Source: an uncultured Corynebacterium sp. (GTDB lineage Bacteria; Actinomycetota; Actinomycetes; Mycobacteriales; Mycobacteriaceae). From it: 18,002 nucleotides of DNA. Below, piece after piece: positions 12,780-18,002 of this stretch. The notes under the pieces are model-generated. The model worked only from the letters and a program-made list of their open reading frames with translations. It did not search any database and had not been told where the DNA came from. Numbering within the stretch: position 1 is the stretch's first letter; each line of letters starts with the position of its first letter. The translations under genes were made by a program, and so were the position numbers. The stretch lies in assembly GCF_937999985.1 (NCBI RefSeq), contig NZ_CALLDG010000027.1, positions 1 through 18,002 of the forward strand, read 5' to 3'.

Positions 12780-13637
12780 CTAACGCACCGCGCGCGGGCG
12801 GAACTTCGGCGGAATCTTCTTCTGCGCGGCCTTCCGCGCGATCGCGGCGTTCTTGCTCACCAGCAGGCGCGCCTGGCGCAGACGCTCGCGGGCGAAAGTC
12901 CGCCGCTCGCCGGACTCCCACGTCTCGTCCACCAGCTTCTTTGCCAGCGCCACCGAATCCGGCGAGCGCTCAATGATCTGCCGTGCCAGTTCCTCCGCCG
13001 TAGCCAGCGGGTCCTCCGCAGTCTTAGCCAGGCCTAGCTCCGCGGCGCGCTCCCCGGAGAAGATCTCCCCGGTCATGGCCAGCCGCTTCACCTCGTCAAT
13101 CGGCAGCAACTGCTTCAGGGACATGATCCCCGACATGTCCGGCACGAGACCCCATTTCGCTTCCAACACTGACCAGTGGGCGTCATTGCTCGTAAACCTA
13201 AAGTCCGCCCCACAAGCGATCTGTACGCCACCGCCGAAGCAATAGCCTTCCACCGCGGCAATCACCGGGAAAGGGAGGCGACGCCACGTCCACGGCGCCT
13301 CTTGGAATGTGTTTGTGCCTCGCAGGGGACGCGGGATGAAATGCGAAAGCATGCGCGGCGGGCTTTTCAGCGTATCTGCGAAGTCGAGGCCGGCGGAAAA
13401 GTTGCCCTCCGTGCCGGAGAGGATGACCACGCGGACGGAGCGGTCGCGGCGGAGCGTGTGCGCCGTGGAGATTAGCTGTTGGAGCAGATCGATCGTGAGC
13501 GAGTTCAGCTTGCGGGGGCGGTTCAGGCGGACGTGGACGAGGCCGGGGATGGACTCGGAGTATTCCGTGGTGACGAGCTGGTCGGTGCCGGGGGAACTAG
13601 AGGTGCTGGGCGCGGTGGGAGTGCTGCTATCAGTCAT
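12780..13637 (-). CDS. Crotonase (enoyl-CoA hydratase/isomerase) family protein
   Basis: 285 aa from ATG 13637 (an upstream in-frame TTG at 13646 is less likely). Residues 1-25 are a Ser/Thr/Pro-rich tail, then the crotonase fold. Oxyanion-hole segments: NFSAGLDF (79-86) and GYCFGGGVQ (131-139). At the site of the first catalytic Glu of classical hydratases (GGCE) there is Q139; the second Glu is kept (E159), and D167 in VPDMSG falls where dienoyl-CoA isomerases have a catalytic Asp. An isomerase or other crotonase activity is therefore at least as likely as hydration. The C-terminus is basic (KKIPPKFRPR). Convergent with gluQ, 61 bp apart. Confidence 0.85.
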   Translation of the reverse strand: MTDSSTPTAPSTSSSPGTDQLVTTEYSESIPGLVHVRLNRPRKLNSLTIDLLQQLISTAHTLRRDRSVRVVILSGTEGNFSAGLDFADTLKSPPRMLSHFIPRPLRGTNTFQEAPWTWRRLPFPVIAAVEGYCFGGGVQIACGADFRFTSNDAHWSVLEAKWGLVPDMSGIMSLKQLLPIDEVKRLAMTGEIFSGERAAELGLAKTAEDPLATAEELARQIIERSPDSVALAKKLVDETWESGERRTFARERLRQARLLVSKNAAIARKAAQKKIPPKFRPRAVR

Positions 13638-13742
13638 GCTCTTCAACCTAAATCACGTCGGACGATGCGGGGTGAGATTTGGGAAACCCAGCGGCGCCCG
13701 CGGGTTCGCCGGGGATAGGCAGGGAAAAGCAGTGGAAAAGCA

Positions 13743-13799
13743 AAACCGGCGCTGGGATCGTTTCCAGATCACCGAGCGCCGGTTTCTCACTACGTGAGA
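13743..13799 (-). terminator. Double-hairpin terminator
   Basis: Reading the minus strand: hairpin TCTCAC-GTA-GTGAGA (13799-13785), then an 11-bp perfect stem AAACCGGCGCT/AGCGCCGGTTT (13785-13775 with 13753-13743), followed by a T-rich stretch (TTTTGCTTTTCC). It directly follows the tRNA-3'-end-like sequence at 13802, as expected for a terminator of a tRNA on the minus strand. Confidence 0.7.
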
Positions 13800-13801
13800 T
13801 T

Positions 13802-13833
13802 TGGCGGAGGATGTGCGCGGATTTAGACCCGCC
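13802..13833 (-). pseudogene. tRNA-Ser 3'-end-like remnant, candidate attachment site
   Basis: On the minus strand the sequence ends ATCCTCC-G-CCA (13812-13802), i.e. acceptor 3' strand, Ser-type discriminator G and CCA, preceded by GCGGGTCTAAATCC, a degenerate T arm (canonical GCGGGTTCAAATCCC). No matching 5' acceptor strand GGAGGAT on the minus strand is found in the next ~100 bp, so the gene is not intact. Several actinobacterial tRNA-Ser genes begin GGAGGAT. Integration of an element into the 3' part of such a gene would leave exactly this at one junction. The T arm does not pair perfectly, so chance similarity cannot be excluded. Confidence 0.4.
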
Positions 13834-13891
13834 TCGTCCGCTGTCGCATCGACCTACGTAGTCGTGAGTGAAGTGGACGAGGTTCCTTTAT

Positions 13892-13908
13892 GACCCTCAA
13901 AGAGGGTG
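13892..13908. other. Small hairpin in gene debris
   Basis: ACCCTC-AAA-GAGGGT type hairpin near 13893-13907. It lies between the tRNA-like remnant and the truncated oxidoreductase; no T-run on the minus side, so terminator function is weak. The surrounding 13638-14000 holds no intact gene. Confidence 0.3.
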
Positions 13909-13933
13909 TTTGTCATCTGTGCTTATCGACGGG

Positions 13934-14030
13934 TCAACGGAGTGTTTTGCTGGCACGGGACTTGGTGCGCCGCCACAGCTTGCGGGCTGCGAGAAGAAGA
14001 AAGAGGGCGGCTGCAGCGGATGGAAGCCGG
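13934..14030 (-). pseudogene. Possible C-terminal fragment of a membrane protein
   Basis: In the frame shifted from the oxidoreductase fragment, the minus strand reads AAALFLLLAARKLWRR and continues basic (TKSRASKTLR) to a TGA at 13936-13934. A hydrophobic segment followed by a basic tail is a typical membrane-protein C-terminus. It has no start of its own, and meets the oxidoreductase start at about 14012-14030, so this may be a fusion of two gene fragments. Short, so only a possibility. Confidence 0.25.
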
Positions 14031-14196
14031 AGCACTCATCGTGGAGAAGTCCGGGGAGCGTTGCCTCCGCCGATCGGGCACCCCCGCCCGGTTGCGCAGC
14101 GGCCTCGAGCACGGTGACCTCGATGCCGCTGCGGGCAAGGGTGAGAGCGGCGGAGAGTCCGTTCGGACCGCTGCCGACGACGATCGCGGACGTCAC
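14011..14196 (-). pseudogene. Truncated FAD-dependent oxidoreductase (phytoene-desaturase-like N-terminus)
   Basis: From GTG 14196 the protein starts with a complete dinucleotide-binding fold: VGSGPNG (Gly-rich loop), VTVLEAAAQPGGGARS (acidic end of strand 2 plus the GG motif), then LHDECSGFHPL, typical of NAD(P)/FAD oxidoreductases of the phytoene-desaturase type, which are about 500 aa. After residue ~62 the similarity stops; the frame continues in unrelated sequence to a stop at 13897-13899. It lacks all of the substrate and C-terminal domains, so it is non-functional. It points away from the next gene (14261-14479), same strand. Confidence 0.7.
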
Positions 14197-14260
14197 TGCG
14201 GGCCGTCATTCACAGCTAGACCCCCGAGCCTCCGCAGCACCTGACAGAGCAGGATGGAAC

Positions 14261-14479
14261 TCACACGGTGGTGTCGTCGGTGCGCGAGCGCTTTCCGGTG
14301 TCGCGGCGCCAGAAGTAGATGACGACGAGTGCGACGATGATGAGGATGCCGGCACCGAGGAGCTGCCGCCAAAGCTCTTCACCGGCGATGCCGAAGAACA
14401 TGCTGACGACGGCGATGCCGATGACGATGAGAACGACGATCCATGCTGCGTTCTTCGTGGAGTAGGGACTCTTGGCCAT
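14261..14479 (-). CDS. Small two-helix membrane protein
   Basis: 72 aa from ATG 14479, with GAAAGG about 8 bp upstream. Two hydrophobic segments (about 12-32 and 40-57) separated by a short polar loop (GEELWRQ), followed by a basic tail FWRRDTGKRSR and a short acidic end. This is a hairpin membrane protein, both ends probably cytoplasmic. I do not recognise a family and infer no function. It lies 64 bp upstream of the broken oxidoreductase on the same strand, so the two may once have shared a transcript. Confidence 0.6.
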   Translation of the reverse strand: MAKSPYSTKNAAWIVVLIVIGIAVVSMFFGIAGEELWRQLLGAGILIIVALVVIYFWRRDTGKRSRTDDTTV

Positions 14480-14714
14480 GGTCGAACCTTTCGATCGAGG
14501 GGAGCGGTACATGCCTGCCGGGATCACATGCCCGAACCGGGCGATACCTGCAATTTCCGTCACGGTCAGATTACACCCGGGCTTTGCGGGCAGCACCGCC
14601 GCGAGAGTGAACAGCGGGCGAACTCAACCGGGCGGATGTCCAAAGTGGTTAGCGGTGGTGCGTTGGTTCTTTCCTTATGGATAGAACAACGATCAATTGC
14701 GACGTCCGCCCGAA

Positions 14715-14855
14715 TGAGCATCGAGCGGGCTCGATTGTGAGCACGATGCATATCAAAACGTCGAGACAGACATCGAGGGCTGACTCGTGTCCTGCATCGT
14801 GTTGAGCATCGTGCAGATTGATATTCCTCCCGCAATCGAAACGTGCATCGAGCAC
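14715..14855. repeat. Cluster of GCATCG(A/T)G octamers
   Basis: Sites: 14718-14725, 14742-14749 (minus strand), 14770-14777 (ACATCGAG variant), 14794-14801, 14806-14813 and 14845-14852. Two lie 12 bp apart inside a dyad with ends CTGCA/TGCAG (14792-14816); the last sits in GTGC-ATCGA-GCAC (14843-14855), just before the ribosome site of the next gene. Another copy is at 17793-17800, after the translocase gene. The 395-bp gap 14480-14874 holds no gene. Candidates: operator of a self-regulated operon, origin iterons, or a transfer site. Confidence 0.7.
14820..14825 (+). promoter_or_regulatory. Possible -10 box (GATATT) overlapped by octamers
   Basis: GATATT lies about 50 bp before ATG 14875 and between octamer sites at 14806-14813 and 14845-14852, so a protein bound to these would block the promoter. 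Only a pattern match; no clear -35. Confidence 0.25.
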
Positions 14856-14874
14856 TACAACGCGGGGAGGAATC

Positions 14875-15948
14875 ATGCCGCTACCAACGAACCTCTACGA
14901 CCTTCCACTTGCAGACATGGACGTTAAAGAGGAACCCAAACGACCGAAGAGCGTACGACTTGGACAGCCGCGAGGGCGCGTGACCGAACGCAACGCACGA
15001 CTGTTGGCATTCATCGGCATGTTCCCAGGAGCGGACGCCGAAGCACTGTCACTACTCAACATAAGCCAGAAGACAGCCATCAGTGAGGGCGGCGGACTCA
15101 TGAGTGTGCGAGGAACCGAACAGACCTTGCGCAAGCTCTACAACCTCGAAGTGCTAGAGAAGTTCCGTCACGCAGTGACCGGAACGACGAGCTACGGACT
15201 TAGCAAACTTGGCTTCGCCTACGCACGCGAGTTCGACTACGAACTAGAGCACGGCGCGAGCATGAACGGCATCAGCATCGAGCGTCTGCGCCACTACCGC
15301 ATGATCGCACTCGTCGCCGCGCAATTTGCGTCACCCATTGGCTACTTCAAGGAGTCGTTGGGCATCGACCCCGTGGGACTCGACCAGCTCGTCACAGAAC
15401 ACGAGATGCGCGCGGCCTTCGAACCCGTGAAGCAAGGCCTGCGCGAGAACAAGAAGCGTGGCAAGAGCAACGACTACGGCAAGTGGCGTCACGAAATACT
15501 CGTACGAAGCTTGAACGACGTGCAAGAGGGACGCATTGAGTGGAGCAACCTACTTGAGGCGCACCCCGTGCTCTACACCATCGGATACCCACGCCGCGAG
15601 GAAAGCGTGTTGAAACCTGTGCACCAGCCCGACCTCGTCGTGAACCTCGACCGTGACCGTACGAAGGCCGCGAAGAACTTACTCGTCGAGGTCGAACTGT
15701 CGAAGAAGAGCTGGGAGAACTACGACGCAATCCTCGCAACACTTAAGGCCGAACTCGACAAGCCCTACGTGTACAAGCGCGCCGTGTACTTCACCATCGG
15801 CCCCGGAGTGGAAACACTCATGCGCAAGGTTGACGCTGCAGGCGACTACGGCCTGTTCAAGTCCGGCAAGCTCGTCGTGCTTCCCATCTGCAACCGCGAC
15901 GGAGAACCGCTGCAACCCTCGAACCGTATTCGCGTGGAGACGAAGTAA
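14875..15948 (+). CDS. Winged-helix 'replication-relaxation'-like protein of a mobile element
   Basis: 357 aa; ATG 14875 with GGGGAGG at 14864-14870. The N-terminal part (about 35-120) looks like a winged helix-turn-helix: RNARLLAFIGMFPGADAEALSLL, a recognition-like segment GTEQTLRKLYNLEVLEKF, and GTTSYGLSKLGFAYA as wing. The C-terminal half has HQPDLVVNL, then LLVEVELSKKS followed by ENYDAILATLKAE, the PD...E-V-E pattern of the replication-relaxation/PD-(D/E)xK-like domain of actinobacterial plasmid proteins. The middle is Lys/Arg-rich (GLRENKKRGKSNDYGKWRHE). Two bp before the translocase gene, so cotranscribed. Probably the DNA-recognition partner of the translocase; a regulator or replication role is also possible. 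Codon use is less GC-biased than in the genes to the left. Confidence 0.6.
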   Translation: MPLPTNLYDLPLADMDVKEEPKRPKSVRLGQPRGRVTERNARLLAFIGMFPGADAEALSLLNISQKTAISEGGGLMSVRGTEQTLRKLYNLEVLEKFRHAVTGTTSYGLSKLGFAYAREFDYELEHGASMNGISIERLRHYRMIALVAAQFASPIGYFKESLGIDPVGLDQLVTEHEMRAAFEPVKQGLRENKKRGKSNDYGKWRHEILVRSLNDVQEGRIEWSNLLEAHPVLYTIGYPRREESVLKPVHQPDLVVNLDRDRTKAAKNLLVEVELSKKSWENYDAILATLKAELDKPYVYKRAVYFTIGPGVETLMRKVDAAGDYGLFKSGKLVVLPICNRDGEPLQPSNRIRVETK

Positions 15949-15950
15949 TC

Positions 15951-17594
15951 ATGAACGACGTAATCGGCATCTTTGACGACCTACTACGACCCATCTACCA
16001 ACCACTACTTCCGTACCTCATGCCAGCGCTCATGGTCACCGTCGTGACGCTAGTTGCCGTGAGGTTCGGTCTATCGTGGCTAATCCGTGAGTGGAACCGC
16101 CTCATCAACCGCACACCACGTGCACTGCACAAGGTGAAGCGCGAGCTACTGGCGCACACCGACATCGCAGAGATGTACGCACCCGCGCAGCAGTACACAC
16201 GAGACCTGCGCGAGAAGGAGCGACCTCGACAGTTTGCATGGCTGTCACCGTTCCCCCGTGCTGTGCGGGCGTCAATCAAGCGCAACAACGTGCCAAGTGG
16301 GCAGAAGCTCGACGCAAGGGCGCAGATCCGCGCAGCCGCAAAGTGTGTGAAGGTACGGAAACCTGAACCACAAGACAACGTAGCAGGCGACATGGATGCG
16401 CACTTCCGCATTGACATGAAGCTAGACGGCCACGACGTAAATGAACTCCACAAGCTGCAAGGGCGCATAAAGGCGCAGCTTGGGCTGCACTCGATCACTC
16501 CTCTTGACACGTCGGATAACTTCACCATGAGCTTCATTGCGCATAGAGAAGCGCCGGTGGACATTCTGACAGAGCGCAAGGCAGGCGTGGAGTTCTTCGA
16601 TGAGAACCCAGCGAAGACCCCGTACCGTATCCCACTTGCAATCAAGGAGGACGGAACTTGCTGGTCGCTCAACACACACCAGACACTCATCTACGGAACA
16701 TCGGGCTCCGGTAAGGGCTCGCCCATCCAGGGGACAATTAAGCAGCTTGCTCCCCACGTAGCGCGCGGTGTCGTGCAACTCCACGGGATCGACCCGAAGA
16801 AGGCGGAACTGAAAGGTTATGAGTTCCTCAATTCAAGCCTGTTTAAGAAGATCACGTCCGGGTTGAAGGATGACGACATGCGCGCTCACGGCGAACATCT
16901 TGCAGAGATCATCGACATCCTCGACTACCGCATGAACAACCTCAAGGTGTCGGTGGACGAGAATGACGTGAACCTACAGCGTGACGTTCCGGCCACAAAG
17001 GAAACGCCGCTCGTCGTGCTCATCATTGACGAGTACCTGACGCTCTACCGTGGTTTCAAGAAGCTCGGACGTGAAGGTTCGACACACCTCGCAAACATGG
17101 AACAGATCATCGCTACCGGACGCTCGTACGGAGTGTTCATCGCGGCTGCAACACAGCGAGCGAGCACCGAAGTACTCAGCGAGATTCGAGACAACATCTC
17201 CAACGCAATCGTTCTCCGCCAGAAGAGCGACCACTTCAACGATCTATTCCTCGGAGAGGGCGCAAAGGAACGCGGCTACGACTCCACCTCGATTCCAGCA
17301 AGCTCAAAGGCTAACGGTTACGCCACCGCAGGTATCGGGTACGTGCAAGAGGAAAGCGGCGACCCCGTGAAAATCCGCTTCGCATACCTTGGCGACAACG
17401 ACATCGCACAGCTTATCCGCGACTACGAGCGCGAACACGGACGCGGCGACATCACCGAAACTCAGATTGACGAGTTCGAAGACGTTATGGAGACCGCGTC
17501 GCTCGACGACGACTTCCTATTCGAGGACGACGAGAACACAGAGGATGACGGCGACTTCAAGATCGAGGAACTACCGACGCTCTCCGACGACTGA
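15951..17594 (+). CDS. FtsK/TraB-like DNA translocase
   Basis: 547 aa. One or two membrane segments at the N-terminus (about 16-46), a linker, then a RecA-type motor: Walker A GTSGSGKGS (249-257), the HGIDPKKAEL motif, Walker B LVVLIIDE (D360, E361) and an arm with ATGRSYGVFIAAATQRAS, as in FtsK/SpoIIIE and the TraB/TraSA proteins of actinomycete conjugative elements. The C-terminal ~50 residues are strongly acidic (DDDFLFEDDENTEDDGDF) and I see no winged-helix gamma domain, which in FtsK and TraB reads DNA repeats; the upstream winged-helix protein might supply this. It would pump double-stranded DNA across the membrane. The start is 2 bp after the previous stop, with GGAGA at 15936-15940. 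Confidence 0.82.
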   Translation: MNDVIGIFDDLLRPIYQPLLPYLMPALMVTVVTLVAVRFGLSWLIREWNRLINRTPRALHKVKRELLAHTDIAEMYAPAQQYTRDLREKERPRQFAWLSPFPRAVRASIKRNNVPSGQKLDARAQIRAAAKCVKVRKPEPQDNVAGDMDAHFRIDMKLDGHDVNELHKLQGRIKAQLGLHSITPLDTSDNFTMSFIAHREAPVDILTERKAGVEFFDENPAKTPYRIPLAIKEDGTCWSLNTHQTLIYGTSGSGKGSPIQGTIKQLAPHVARGVVQLHGIDPKKAELKGYEFLNSSLFKKITSGLKDDDMRAHGEHLAEIIDILDYRMNNLKVSVDENDVNLQRDVPATKETPLVVLIIDEYLTLYRGFKKLGREGSTHLANMEQIIATGRSYGVFIAAATQRASTEVLSEIRDNISNAIVLRQKSDHFNDLFLGEGAKERGYDSTSIPASSKANGYATAGIGYVQEESGDPVKIRFAYLGDNDIAQLIRDYEREHGRGDITETQIDEFEDVMETASLDDDFLFEDDENTEDDGDFKIEELPTLSDD

Positions 17595-17608
17595 CAAACG
17601 ACGAACGA

Positions 17609-17642
17609 GGCGGCGGCACCACACAGGTGTCGCCGCCGTTTT
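17609..17642 (+). terminator. Terminator of the two-gene unit
   Basis: 12-bp stem 17609-17620 with 17626-17637 (one G-T pair), loop ACACA, then GTTTT. It begins 15 bp after the translocase stop codon. Confidence 0.85.
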
Positions 17643-17646
17643 CATG

Positions 17647-17681
17647 CGAGCTACGCACGCAGTTATGCAACGAGCTACGCA
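17647..17681 (+). repeat. Direct repeat CGAGCTACGCA
   Basis: CGAGCTACGCA at 17647-17657 and 17671-17681, period 24, with related GCAACG words nearby. The 385-bp gap 17595-17979 otherwise holds the terminator, one octamer copy (17793) and the inverted repeat at 17892; no gene is supported. Confidence 0.5.
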
Positions 17682-17891
17682 ACGAGTGGAGCAACGTGCT
17701 TGTGGAGCGGAGGTAGAGCGTTAGTTAAAACCATCCACGACCCGATGAGTTTGGCTGATGGAGACCGACTGTAGAAGCGGAACGAGACTCGTGCATCGAG
17801 AACTGAACTACGACAGATCGCGACTCGCAACAAGAGCGACGAGCGCAAGGCGGTCGCCCGGAGTTCAAGTGTCAGAACAAAACGGCCCACT

Positions 17892-17921
17892 GTTTATTAC
17901 AACCCGTAGCGGTTCATAAAC
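17892..17921. promoter_or_regulatory. Inverted repeat GTTTAT...ATAAAC
   Basis: GTTTAT (17892-17897) pairs with ATAAAC (17916-17921) and AACC (17901-17904) with GGTT (17911-17914). It lies 59 bp before the gene starting at 17980. Dyads of this kind are operators or recombinase crossover/res sites. Confidence 0.55.
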
Positions 17922-17979
17922 CGATATGGCATTGGACAGTTACCCAACCAACACTCAAAAACAGGAGGCGGGCAAACAC

Positions 17980-18002
17980 ATGGACTACACAATCGGCTAC
18001 GC
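17980..18002 (+). CDS. Start of a gene cut by the window edge, possibly a serine recombinase
   Basis: ATG 17980 follows AGGAGG (17963-17968) with an 11-bp spacing. Only the first residues are seen: MDYTIGYA. Serine resolvases and invertases commonly start with a short lead and then IGYARVST, so this is a reasonable guess, in keeping with a mobile element and an adjacent inverted repeat. Seven or eight residues are too few to be sure. Confidence 0.35.

Noticed and set aside
15275..15282. GCATCGAG inside the winged-helix gene as an additional site
   Set aside because: Single copy within coding sequence (Ser-Ile-Glu), not distinguishable from chance.

Overview
The window looks like a Corynebacterium-type actinobacterial chromosome. 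GC is high, several genes have little or no leader, and gene content is typical: an arogenate/prephenate dehydrogenase next to tadA and its associated acidic protein, an MmpL-like exporter, and an MT0933-like small protein. The genus is an inference from content; no marker in the window proves it.

Layout. 1-387: leader with three 22-bp repeats. 388-1527: membrane-anchored protein with a beta-lactamase/PBP-like fold. 1524-2660 (-): tyrA. 2701-3858: TadA-associated protein, then tadA. 4188-4346: 52-aa MT0933-like protein. 4650-4738: tRNA-Ser(CGA). 5345-8023: MmpL-type transporter. 8161-9576 (-): tgt. 10240-11313 (-): AbiEi-like/DUF559-like protein. 11459-12718: gluQ. 12780-13637 (-): crotonase-family protein. 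Two inverted copies of a ~115-bp element with ~20-bp terminal inverted repeats (5014-5128 and 9898-10012) bracket mmpL and tgt.

From about 13.8 kb the character changes. A piece resembling the 3' end of a tRNA-Ser (minus strand), followed by a strong hairpin terminator, is the best candidate left junction of an integrated element. Next come gene debris (a truncated FAD oxidoreductase start), a 72-aa membrane protein, and a cluster of GCATCG(A/T)G octamers. Then follows a two-gene unit: a winged-helix/'replication-relaxation'-like protein (14875-15948) and, 2 bp on, an FtsK/TraB-like DNA translocase (15951-17594). Codon use there is less GC-biased. A further gene starts at 17980; its first residues (MDYTIGYA) fit a serine recombinase. 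The whole resembles an actinomycete integrative conjugative element (AICE-like) or integrated plasmid, cut by the window edge.

Themes. Three proteins act on, or on a derivative of, tRNA wobble position 34: TadA, Tgt and GluQ. Tgt here lacks the three zinc-binding cysteines of the family. Several conserved enzymes (TyrA, MmpL, Tgt, GluQ) carry in-frame Ala/Gly/Glu-rich low-complexity expansions, in GluQ as a visible 54-bp tandem repeat.
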